From Oscillospiraceae bacterium (GTDB lineage: Bacteria > Bacillota > Clostridia > Oscillospirales > Oscillospiraceae), in contig JAFXUU010000041.1 of assembly GCA_017524845.1 (NCBI GenBank), forward strand, positions 1 to 37,012: a stretch of DNA of 37,012 nt. The letters are read 5' to 3'. Below the pieces are notes generated by a model. It made no database searches. It worked only from the letters and a program-made list of their open reading frames with translations, and was not told the origin of the DNA. The translations under genes and the position numbers were made by a program. Position 1 is the stretch's first letter. Each line of letters starts with the position of its first letter. Of the stretch, positions 23,735 through 30,206 are shown piece after piece.

Positions 23735-24361
23735 ATGGAGATACTGATCCTGCGCCACGGAAAGACGAGCATGAATCAGGACGGGCGCTACCAGGGGCGG
23801 ACGGACGTCCCCCTCTGCCCGGAGGGGGAGGCGGAGCTGCTGGCGGGGGGGACCCTGCCCGGCGTCCGGAAGGTTTACGTCAGCCCCATGCTGCGGGCCG
23901 TGCGCACGGCGGAACTCTGCTTTCCCAACGCCGAGCGCGTCCCCGTGCCGGACTTCCGGGAGATGGACTTCGGCGTCTTCGAGGGGAAGAACTACGAGGA
24001 GATGACCGGCGACCCGGAGTATCAGAAATGGGTGGACGGGATGTGCCGGGGGAAGTGCCCCGGGGGCGAGAGCATGCCCGAATTCATCGACCGGGTCTTC
24101 GCCGCCTTCGACGCCCTGGCCCGGAAGGCCGTGGCCGCCGGGGAGAAGCAGGTCTTCATCGCCGCCCACGGGGGCACGGTGATGGCCCTGCTCAGCCGCT
24201 GCGCAGTCCCGGAAAAGGATTATTACGACTGGTTCGTGAAGAACGGCCGGGGCTATATCGTCCGTCTGGACGAAGCCTCCTGGGCTGCGAAGCCCGTCCT
24301 CACGGAGCCTGTCGCGTTCGACAGCCTGTCGGCGCTGCCGGAGGGGAGGATCACGCTTTGA
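23735..24361 (+). CDS. cobC: Histidine phosphatase, probable alpha-ribazole phosphatase
   Basis: This histidine-phosphatase-superfamily enzyme would remove the 5'-phosphate from alpha-ribazole phosphate or from the cobamide phosphate. The 208 residues begin MEILILRHGKTSMNQDGRYQGRTD; His8 in RHG is the phosphate acceptor. SPMLRAVRTAE, an acidic FREMDFGVFEG motif and the second histidine in FIAAHGGTVM complete the active site. The family also includes phosphoglycerate mutases, but its place between the small cobU-like gene and the TIM-barrel gene, with a 4-bp gap upstream, supports the cobamide role. Confidence 0.88.
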   Translation: MEILILRHGKTSMNQDGRYQGRTDVPLCPEGEAELLAGGTLPGVRKVYVSPMLRAVRTAELCFPNAERVPVPDFREMDFGVFEGKNYEEMTGDPEYQKWVDGMCRGKCPGGESMPEFIDRVFAAFDALARKAVAAGEKQVFIAAHGGTVMALLSRCAVPEKDYYDWFVKNGRGYIVRLDEASWAAKPVLTEPVAFDSLSALPEGRITL

Positions 24362-25341
24362 AGCTCAGCATCAATCTTACCACCAGCCCCGAGGACCTGG
24401 ATCGCTTCGGGACCCGGGAGGACCTGGTAAAGCTCATCCGGGGCTTCGACGGGGTGGAGCTCATGTACTACGGGGAGGACGAGCGGGCCGTCATCCCGCC
24501 GGAGCGCGTCGTGGGCTTCCATATGTCCAATCATAACTATTGGCTGGATTTCTGGCGGCGGGACGAGGAAGCCCTGAAGCGGGAATACGGCGACCTGGAC
24601 ACCGCCCGCGCCTCCTTCGGCGGGACCCTGGAGCCGAAGCGCCTGGTGGAGGAGTTTCGCCGGGATTTTGCCCTGGCCCGCCGCTTCGGCGCGGCGTACA
24701 TGGTCTACCATGTGTCCGACGCGGGGATCGAGGAATCCTTCACCCGGCGCTACCGCCACACGGACGAGGAAGTGACGGACGCTGTCTGCGAGCTCGTGAA
24801 CGAGGCCCTGGCCGACGCGCCGGACACGGAAACGGCCCTGCTGCTGGAGAACCTCTGGCTCCCCGGCCTCCGCTTCACCCGGCCGGAGATCACCCGGCGG
24901 CTCCTGGAGGGCATCGAATACCCCAACAAGGGGATCATGCTGGACACGGGGCATCTCCTGCATAACGAGCTGGAGCTGAAGGACGAGGCAGACGGCGTCG
25001 CCTACATAAACCGCCTGCTGGACGCCCACGGGGAGCTCTGCCGATATGTGCGGGGCGTCCATCTGAACCAGTCGATCACCGGGGAATACGCGAAGAAGAT
25101 GATGAATGAGCCCCCGGAGCCGGGGCTCAGCTACCGGGAGCGCAGCTGGAAGATGTTCTCTCACGCCTACGCCGTGGACCGGCACCTGCCCTTCACCGCC
25201 CCGGGTGTCCGGGAACTCATTATGGAGCGCATCGCCCCGGAATACCTCACCTTCGAGTTCATCACCGACGACAACGCCCAGCACGGGGCCTTCCTCCGGG
25301 CCCAGCGGGAGGCCCTGGGCCTGCCCCTTTTTGACGATTGA
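24358..25341 (+). CDS. AP-endonuclease-2-like TIM-barrel protein, candidate CbiR-type cobamide remodelling hydrolase
   Basis: The TTG at 24358 overlaps the cobC stop (TTGA) and has GGAGGGGAGG upstream, giving 327 residues. The protein has the ligand spacing of the xylose-isomerase/AP-endonuclease-2 barrel: His55 in FHMSNHN, His118 in YHVSDAG, Glu164 in LLLENLW, Asp196 and His199 in MLDTGHLLHN, His235 in GVHLNQS, and a late FEF. Such proteins are metal enzymes with very different substrates. I recall that CbiR of Akkermansia, which opens the cobamide nucleotide loop to allow remodelling, belongs to this superfamily. Position as last gene of the cobT-cobU-cobS-cobC operon makes the same role plausible. 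Sugar-phosphate isomerase activity remains possible. Confidence 0.75.
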   Translation: MKLSINLTTSPEDLDRFGTREDLVKLIRGFDGVELMYYGEDERAVIPPERVVGFHMSNHNYWLDFWRRDEEALKREYGDLDTARASFGGTLEPKRLVEEFRRDFALARRFGAAYMVYHVSDAGIEESFTRRYRHTDEEVTDAVCELVNEALADAPDTETALLLENLWLPGLRFTRPEITRRLLEGIEYPNKGIMLDTGHLLHNELELKDEADGVAYINRLLDAHGELCRYVRGVHLNQSITGEYAKKMMNEPPEPGLSYRERSWKMFSHAYAVDRHLPFTAPGVRELIMERIAPEYLTFEFITDDNAQHGAFLRAQREALGLPLFDD

Positions 25342-25366
25342 CATTTTTGCATGATTTTGTTATTCT
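25338..25366 (+). promoter_or_regulatory. Promoter for the lar operon
   Basis: TTGACA (25338-25343), which begins inside the last codons of the preceding gene, and TATTCT (25361-25366) are 17 bp apart. The predicted start near 25373 lies just ahead of a terminator-like hairpin. Confidence 0.7.
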
Positions 25367-25375
25367 GAAGCAAAG

Positions 25376-25413
25376 CAGCCGTCCGTGCCGGCGTGGCAGG
25401 CGGCTGTTTTTTT
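25376..25413 (+). terminator. Hairpin and T7 run between the TIM-barrel gene and larE
   Basis: CAGCCG pairs with CGGCTG at 25376-25381 and 25401-25406, with an inner TGCC/GGCA stem, followed by TTTTTTT (25407-25413). It ends the cobamide operon. Because it begins about 3 nt after the predicted lar start it would also act on lar transcripts, and may be an attenuator. Confidence 0.75.
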
Positions 25414-25429
25414 GAAAGGAGGGCGCGGC

Positions 25430-26173
25430 ATGGATCTGCGTGAGTTTTTTACGGAACACCCCCGGGCGGCGATCGCCTTTTCCGGCGGCGTGGATTCCAC
25501 CTATCTCCTTTACGCCGCGCTGAAATACGGCCGGGACGTGCGGGCCTACTGCGCCGTCACGGCCTTCCAGCCCGCCTTCGAGCGGGAGGACGCGGCGGAG
25601 GTCTGCCGCCTGCTGGGCTCTGAGCCGGTGTGGGTGGAGAAGGATATCCTCGCCCTGAGCGCCGTGGCGGCGAACCCGGCGGACCGCTGCTATCACTGCA
25701 AGACGGCCCTGCTCTCCGCCCTGCGGGAGCGGGCTTCCCGGGATGGGTACGACCTGCTGCTGGACGGCACCAACGCCTCCGACGAGGCGGGCGACCGGCC
25801 CGGCATGCGGGCCCTTTCGGAGCAGGGCGTCCTTTCGCCCCTGCGCCTCTGCGGCCTCACCAAGGCGGAGATCCGCCGCCGGAGCCGGGAGGCGGGGCTG
25901 CCCACCTGGGATAAGCCCGCCTACGCCTGCCTCGCCACCCGCGTCCCCACGGGGGAGAGCATCACGGCGGAGAAGCTGGCGAAGGTGGAGGGGGCCGAGG
26001 GGGCCCTGCGGGCCATGGGCTTCAGCGACCTGCGGGTGCGCCTCTGGCACGGGGCTGCGAAGCTGCAGCTGCCGAAGGCCCAGCTGGGCGCGGCCGCGGG
26101 GCGGGCCGAAGAGCTTCGGGAGGCCCTGCGCCCCTGGTTCGATACCGTGCTGTTGGATCTGGAGGGGAGATAG
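25430..26173 (+). CDS. larE: ATP-dependent sacrificial sulfur transferase LarE (nickel-pincer nucleotide synthesis)
   Basis: The enzyme adenylates a carboxylate of the pyridinium precursor and adds sulfur, making the thiocarboxylates that later hold nickel. The ATG at 25430 follows AAAGGAGGG and gives 247 residues. The PP-loop SGGVDST is at 18-24. RCYHCK (Cys87, Cys90) and YACLATR (Cys167) are also present. Some LarE proteins give up a single Cys sulfur; others carry three Cys and use an iron-sulfur cluster. The three positions seen here could fit the latter, but this is inference. The gene begins an operon with larB and larC. Confidence 0.9.
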   Translation: MDLREFFTEHPRAAIAFSGGVDSTYLLYAALKYGRDVRAYCAVTAFQPAFEREDAAEVCRLLGSEPVWVEKDILALSAVAANPADRCYHCKTALLSALRERASRDGYDLLLDGTNASDEAGDRPGMRALSEQGVLSPLRLCGLTKAEIRRRSREAGLPTWDKPAYACLATRVPTGESITAEKLAKVEGAEGALRAMGFSDLRVRLWHGAAKLQLPKAQLGAAAGRAEELREALRPWFDTVLLDLEGR

Positions 26174-26935
26174 ATGGAACAGAAGGACGTGCGCGGCCTG
26201 CTGGAGCAGGTGCGCAGCGGCGCCGTCACCGTGGACGAGGCGGTGCTGAAGCTGAAGCTGGAGCCCTTCGAGGAGCTGGGCTTCGCCAAGCCGGATCTGC
26301 ACCGGGGCCTCCGCCAGGGCACGGCGGAGGTGATCTACGGCGCGGGGAAGACCCCTGTCCAGATCCGGGATATCGCCAAAGCCCTGCTGGCGGGCGGCCA
26401 GGAGCGGGTGCTCATCACCCGCATGTCCCCCGAGGCGGCGGCCCTCGTTTCGGAGGCCCTGCCCCTGGACTATCACGAAATGGGGCGGATCGGCATCGTG
26501 GGCGGCCTTCCCGCGCCGGACGGCGACGGGTTTGTGGTCGTGGCCACCGGCGGCACCAGCGACATGCCCGTGGCCGAGGAAGCGGCGCTGACGGCGGAGG
26601 TGCTGGGAAACCGGGTGGTGCGGCTCTACGACGTGGGGGTCGCCGGCCTCCACCGGCTGCTGGCCCACGCGGAGGAGCTGATGCAGGCCCGGGCCATCGT
26701 GGCCATCGCGGGCATGGAGGGCGCTCTGGCCAGCGTCGTCGGCGGTCTGGCCGACTGTCCCGTGATCGCCGTGCCCACCAGCGTGGGCTACGGGGCCTCC
26801 TTCGGGGGCCTGGCGGCGCTGCTGAGCATGCTCAATTCCTGCGCCAGCGGCGTCAGCGTCGTGAACATCGACAACGGCTTCGGCGCGGGCTACCTGGCCG
26901 GCATGATCAACCACATGGGGAGGAAAAGCAAATGA
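26174..26935 (+). CDS. larB: Pyridinium-3,5-biscarboxylic acid mononucleotide synthase LarB
   Basis: The enzyme carboxylates and hydrolyses nicotinate adenine dinucleotide, the first step of nickel-pincer nucleotide synthesis. The 253 residues contain an N-terminal LarB region and a C-terminal PurE-like domain. Diagnostic stretches are GRIGIVGGLPAPDGDG, VVVATGGTSDMPVAEEA, VPTSVGYGASFGGLAALLSMLNSC and VVNIDNGFGAGYLA. Cys223 in MLNSCASG is at the position of the Cys known to bind the pyridine ring in Lactiplantibacillus LarB. The ATG follows the larE stop directly, and the stop overlaps larC. Confidence 0.93.
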   Translation: MEQKDVRGLLEQVRSGAVTVDEAVLKLKLEPFEELGFAKPDLHRGLRQGTAEVIYGAGKTPVQIRDIAKALLAGGQERVLITRMSPEAAALVSEALPLDYHEMGRIGIVGGLPAPDGDGFVVVATGGTSDMPVAEEAALTAEVLGNRVVRLYDVGVAGLHRLLAHAEELMQARAIVAIAGMEGALASVVGGLADCPVIAVPTSVGYGASFGGLAALLSMLNSCASGVSVVNIDNGFGAGYLAGMINHMGRKSK

Positions 26936-28260
26936 AGACCCTGTATCTGAGCTGTGAAATGGGAGCGGCGGGGGACATGCTCATGGCTGCCCTCTACGAG
27001 CTGCTGCCGGACAAGATCTCCTTCCTGGAGCAGATGAACCGCCTGCTGCCCGACGTCAGCGTGATCCCGGAGAAAAGCGTGAAATGCGGCGTCCAGGGCA
27101 CCCACATGGCCGTCCGCTGGCACGGCGAGGAGGAAGACCCGGCGTTTTTCGAACATTTCCACGAGCACGGGCATGAGCATGAGCATGAGCATGACCATGA
27201 GCATGACCATGACCATGAGCACGAGCATGAGCACGAACACACGCACGAGCACGGGCACGACCATGACCACGACCACGAGCACGAGCATGAGCACGGGCAC
27301 GACCACGACCACGGCCACGGCCACACCCACGGCGGCATGGGGGAGATCGGCCATCTCATCTCCCATATGGACCTGCCGGAGGCGGTGAAGGCGGACGTGC
27401 GCGCGGTGTACGATTCCATCGCCCTGGCCGAGAGCCGCGTCCACGGCGTCAGCGTCACCGAGATCCACTTCCACGAGCTGGGGACGATGGACGCTCTGGC
27501 GGACGTGGCGGGGGTGTGCTATTTGATGCATCTCCTGGCCCCGGAGCAGGTGCTGGCGTCCCCCGTCCACGTGGGGGCGGGTCAGGTGCGCTGCGCCCAC
27601 GGGCTGGTGCCGGTCCCGGCCCCGGCCACGGCTCTGCTGCTGGAGGGCGTCCCCATCTACGGGGGCAGCGTGCGGGGGGAGCTCTGCACCCCCACCGGCG
27701 CCGCCCTGCTGCGGCACTTCGTAAAGAAATTCGGCCCCATGCCGGTGCTGCGCCCGGAGAAGACCGGCTACGGCATGGGCACAAAGGACTTTGAGGCAGT
27801 CAACTGCGTCCGGGCCATCCTGGGGGAGACGGAGGACGCCGCGGAGGACGTGGCGGAGCTGCGCTGCAACCTGGACGACATGAGCCCCGAGGCCCTGGGC
27901 TACGCCCAGGAAAGGCTGTGGGAGGCCGGGGCCCTGGACGTCTACACCGTGCCCCTGGGCATGAAGAAAAACCGGCCCGGCGTCCTGCTGGTGACCCTCT
28001 GCACCCTGGCAAAGCGGGAAGAGCTGCTGGGCGTCCTCTTCCGCCACACCACCACCCTGGGGGTCCGGGAGGTCCGCTGCGCCAGGAGCACCCTCCGCCG
28101 GCGGGCGGAGACGGCGGAGACGGAGTTCGGACCCGTGCGGGTGAAGGTCTCCGAGGGCTGGGGCGTCGTCCGCAGGAAGGCGGAATACGAGGACCTGGCC
28201 CGCATCGCCCGGGAGCGGGGCCTCGGCATCGAGGAGGTCCGCGAAAAGGTGAAGCTCTGA
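26932..28260 (+). CDS. larC: Nickel insertase LarC with an extended histidine tract
   Basis: The CTP-dependent cyclometallase inserts nickel into the pincer nucleotide. It has 442 residues in a single frame, unlike L. plantarum, where LarC1 and LarC2 are joined by programmed frameshifting. MKTLYLSCEMGAAGDMLMAAL is the family start. The His tract is at 75-133. ETRH-type motifs are replaced here by VTEIHFHELGTMDALADVAG, and LCTPTGAALLRHF follows. The LarC2 domain starts near CNLDDMSPEALGY (about residue 312) and includes MKKNRPGVLLVTLC. The start overlaps the larB stop (ATGA). No larA is in the window. Confidence 0.94.
   Translation: MKTLYLSCEMGAAGDMLMAALYELLPDKISFLEQMNRLLPDVSVIPEKSVKCGVQGTHMAVRWHGEEEDPAFFEHFHEHGHEHEHEHDHEHDHDHEHEHEHEHTHEHGHDHDHDHEHEHEHGHDHDHGHGHTHGGMGEIGHLISHMDLPEAVKADVRAVYDSIALAESRVHGVSVTEIHFHELGTMDALADVAGVCYLMHLLAPEQVLASPVHVGAGQVRCAHGLVPVPAPATALLLEGVPIYGGSVRGELCTPTGAALLRHFVKKFGPMPVLRPEKTGYGMGTKDFEAVNCVRAILGETEDAAEDVAELRCNLDDMSPEALGYAQERLWEAGALDVYTVPLGMKKNRPGVLLVTLCTLAKREELLGVLFRHTTTLGVREVRCARSTLRRRAETAETEFGPVRVKVSEGWGVVRRKAEYEDLARIARERGLGIEEVREKVKL
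27154..27330 (+). repeat. Histidine-rich tract of larC
   Basis: From residue 75 to 133 every second residue is histidine, 30 in total, mostly alternating with Glu, Asp or Gly. The DNA is a run of near-hexamer repeats of the type GAGCAT/GACCAT/GAGCAC. It is probably a nickel store or chaperone segment, and slippage at the repeat could change its length. Confidence 0.9.
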
Positions 28261-28281
28261 GCGGAAGCAAGGGAGGCAGCC

Positions 28282-28479
28282 GTGAACTACAGAACGGTAT
28301 TCAAGTATTTTGCCGTCGGACTGCCGGTCGCCGTCGCCGCCTTCTTTCTGCTGCCGAACCTGTCGGGCCAGCTCTCCCCGGACTGGGCCGCCAACCTCCT
28401 GATCGTCGGCATCCCCTTCCTCTGCCTGGTGATCGTCACCTGCACGGGGATCATCGTCGCCCACATCGATAAGGAGTAA
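28282..28479 (+). CDS. Small membrane protein of unknown function downstream of larC
   Basis: A 65-residue protein starts at GTG 28282 with AAGGGAGG upstream, 21 bp after larC. Two hydrophobic segments are visible, about residues 11-27 and 39-59, joined by SGQLSPDWAAN; the end is AHIDKE. I do not recognise the family. Position makes it part of the lar operon, but it carries no obvious metal-binding residues, so a direct role in nickel handling is not shown. Confidence 0.7.
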   Translation: MNYRTVFKYFAVGLPVAVAAFFLLPNLSGQLSPDWAANLLIVGIPFLCLVIVTCTGIIVAHIDKE

Positions 28480-28493
28480 GCGCACCGGTCCCG

Positions 28494-28571
28494 GCTTCCC
28501 CCGGGGGGAAGCTCAGTCTGTCAAAAACCCGCCGAAGGGAGGCGCCTCGTAAAGAGGCTGCCTCCCTTCGG
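28494..28571. repeat. Palindromic element with terminator-like hairpin after the lar operon
   Basis: A GCTTCCCC/GGGGAAGC core (28494-28513), related to the repeats near 5.8-6.1 kb, is followed by a long stem. The stem pairs 28532-28543 with 28560-28571 (12 bp) and contains an inner 5-bp stem GCCTC/GAGGC. No T-run follows on the plus strand; on the minus strand the hairpin is followed by CGGGTTTTTGACAG, which fits a terminator in that direction. It probably ends the lar transcript by structure and belongs to a dispersed repeat family. Confidence 0.6.
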
Positions 28572-28654
28572 TCTCGGTATCATACGATAGGACCGAACCG
28601 TTGCCGGCTCCTGTCCTGCAAATGCGACGGCGTTCCTCGGATCAGGACTGTCGC

Positions 28655-28683
28655 TTGACAGACGTAATACTTTTTGTTATACT
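28655..28683 (+). promoter_or_regulatory. Consensus promoter for brnTA
   Basis: TTGACA (28655-28660) and TATACT (28678-28683) are 17 bp apart. The usual start point 7 nt after the -10 is base 28690, exactly the A of the brnT ATG. Confidence 0.85.
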
Positions 28684-28684
28684 T
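28664..28684 (+). promoter_or_regulatory. Direct repeat across the brnTA promoter, possible BrnA operator
   Basis: GTAATACTT (28664-28672) and GTTATACTT (28676-28684) differ at one base and are 12 bp apart from start to start. They cover the spacer and the -10 element. BrnA is a DNA-binding antitoxin known to repress its own promoter, so these are natural candidate sites. Confidence 0.45.
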
Positions 28685-28689
28685 GCACT

Positions 28690-28977
28690 ATGAGGACAAA
28701 TATTGGCGAAACGCTGGTCGAATGGGACGACAACAAAAATCAGATCAACATTCGGAAGCACGGTATCAGCTTTGAAACTGCGGCCCTGGTATTTGCCGAT
28801 GAGGAGCGGATAGAATACTATGATAAGCTGCACAGTCTGGAAGAGGACCGCTATATCGTGCTTGGCTGTGTGCAAGGCATTTTGTATGTCGTATACACAA
28901 TGCGGGGCGAGGCTGCGCGCCTGATTTCTGCCCGCCTGGCGACTCCGACGGAAAGGAAGATCTATTATGGAGAATGA
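28690..28977 (+). CDS. brnT: BrnT-family toxin
   Basis: The protein is a small ribonuclease-type toxin of a type II toxin-antitoxin pair, 95 residues. The family pattern is clear: VEWDDNKNQINIRKHGISFETAALVF, then DKLHSLEEDRYIVLG, then RLISARLATPTERKIYY at the end. In BrnT the Lys/His/Arg positions in these stretches form the RelE-like active site. Only one plausible start exists, ATG 28690, which coincides with the predicted transcription start and has no ribosome-binding site. The A/T content is higher than in neighbouring genes, suggesting acquisition by transfer. It overlaps brnA by 11 bp. Confidence 0.92.
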   Translation: MRTNIGETLVEWDDNKNQINIRKHGISFETAALVFADEERIEYYDKLHSLEEDRYIVLGCVQGILYVVYTMRGEAARLISARLATPTERKIYYGE

Positions 28978-29290
28978 AAACATCGTTCGCACCGTCATTC
29001 ATCCGGGACAGCAGCCGACGGAAGCGCAGATTCGGGAGATCGAGCTGGCCGCTTCCATGCCTGCGGTCCCCGACGAGGACGCGCCTGAGCTGACGCTGGA
29101 ACAGTATGCGGAAATGGCAGCCATCGCAAGGAACCGCCGTTCTCAGCGTGTGAAGCCGGTGGTCGCGCTCCGCATCTCTCCGGAGACGCTGGAGAAAGCC
29201 AAAGCGACCGGCAAGGGCTACACGGGGTGCCTGAGCCGCTTGCTCGATAATGCGATCAACGATCCGCAGATGGTATCCAAAAGCCTGTGA
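28967..29290 (+). CDS. brnA: BrnA-family antitoxin
   Basis: The 107-residue protein is the partner and expected repressor of BrnT. The C-terminal half RVKPVVALRISPETLEKAKATGKGYTGCLSRLLDNAIND is the BrnA ribbon-helix-helix-like region. The N-terminal half, rich in acidic residues and including LTLEQYAEMAAIARNRRSQR, would wrap the toxin. GAAAGGAAG upstream of the ATG gives a good ribosome-binding site, unlike brnT, so antitoxin translation can exceed toxin translation from one message. Confidence 0.9.
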   Translation: MENENIVRTVIHPGQQPTEAQIREIELAASMPAVPDEDAPELTLEQYAEMAAIARNRRSQRVKPVVALRISPETLEKAKATGKGYTGCLSRLLDNAINDPQMVSKSL

Positions 29291-29343
29291 CGGCTTCAGA
29301 TGGTATCTTCACTATTGCGAAAAAAGCCCGATACGAGAACAGT

Positions 29344-29380
29344 ATGAGAGCGTGTCGACACTTTGTCGACACGCTCTCAT
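29344..29380. repeat. 37-bp near-perfect palindrome between convergent genes
   Basis: A perfect 17-bp inverted repeat (29344-29360 with 29364-29380) has a 3-nt loop CTT and contains TGTCGACA in each arm. It lies between brnA and the minus-strand lipoprotein gene. It could terminate transcription from both sides, but no T-run follows, so another role is possible. A 62-codon open frame running through it is not considered a gene. Confidence 0.75.
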
Positions 29381-29449
29381 GGCGGGTGAAGCCTGACGTC
29401 GTCCGAGCGGGGAAGTCCGAAGAGCGTTCAGCGTCTTCGTCTGATGCGC

Positions 29450-30166
29450 TCACTGATATTCGTATCTCCCGCTGAGCTCCACGGTCTCCAATTCCTTCCC
29501 GCTGTAGCTGCCCTTCATGTTCCACACCACGCTCAGGTCGAAGCTCAGCCTTTCCCGGCTCAGCTCCCGGGACCAGACGTAGATCTGCGTCTTGGTGAAG
29601 CCGCTGTCGATCTCCACGGGATCGGTGATGAAGGAATAGCTTTCGCCGTTGAAGGTGAGGGTGTTGCCCCGCCGCTCGCCCACGTCCAGGCTGTAGGATT
29701 CCAGGGAGAGGACGACGGTGATCTTCGCCGTCTCGTCGCCGGTGGCTTCGATGGTCCAGTCGGCCACCAGGTTCAGGGCCGTCTCCGTGTCGCTGCGGAA
29801 GGACCCGTAAGCGAGGACGGAGCCGCCGGCGGGGGGCGTGACGGACGTGCTGCCGCCGGACGCGCCGCCGGACGTGCTGCCGGACGCATCGCCGGACGTG
29901 CCGCCGGGCTCCGGAGTGGCCTCCGGTATGGTGACGATCCCGGCCTCTCCGCTGTCCGGCGCGGGCTCGAAGGTGGGGGCGGGCGCCGGGGTGGGCTTGG
30001 GCGTCGGCTCCGCCGTGGGCTCCGCAGAGGCGGGAGGCGCGGTGGTGACGGTCTCGCCCCGGCCCGGCTGGGTCGGCTCGGGAGTGGGGGAGGCCTTGCC
30101 CGGAAGCCCGCAGGCCGAGAGGGCAAGGAGCAGCAAAAGCGCGGGGATCAGCGCGGCTTTTTTCAT
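29450..30166 (-). CDS. Lipoprotein of unknown function
   Basis: The protein has 238 residues. Start 30166 is chosen because AAAGGA lies 9 nt upstream and the product then begins MKKAALIPALLLLLALSAC, a lipoprotein signal with Cys about residue 19. Residues about 25-115 are Pro/Thr/Glu-rich, then Gly/Ser-rich, and probably span the cell wall. The C-terminal 120 residues form a likely beta-rich domain with VADWTIEATGDETAKITVVLSLESYSLDVGER and SRELSRERLSFDLSVVWNMKGSYSGKEL. I do not recognise the family. It lies 40 bp downstream of the E2-like gene and may share its transcript. Confidence 0.75.
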   Translation of the reverse strand: MKKAALIPALLLLLALSACGLPGKASPTPEPTQPGRGETVTTAPPASAEPTAEPTPKPTPAPAPTFEPAPDSGEAGIVTIPEATPEPGGTSGDASGSTSGGASGGSTSVTPPAGGSVLAYGSFRSDTETALNLVADWTIEATGDETAKITVVLSLESYSLDVGERRGNTLTFNGESYSFITDPVEIDSGFTKTQIYVWSRELSRERLSFDLSVVWNMKGSYSGKELETVELSGRYEYQ

Positions 30167-30206
30167 CTTCGGCAGTCCTTTCAAACAGGCTCTCATGCAA
30201 AGAACC

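Noticed and set aside
27154..27330. Short-period repeat that could be mistaken for a non-coding tandem array or CRISPR
   Set aside because: It is in frame within larC, encodes alternating histidines, and has a 6-bp period with no spacers.
29287..29475. A 62-codon plus-strand open frame after brnA
   Set aside because: It runs through the 37-bp palindrome, has no ribosome-binding site, and overlaps the end of the lipoprotein gene on the other strand.
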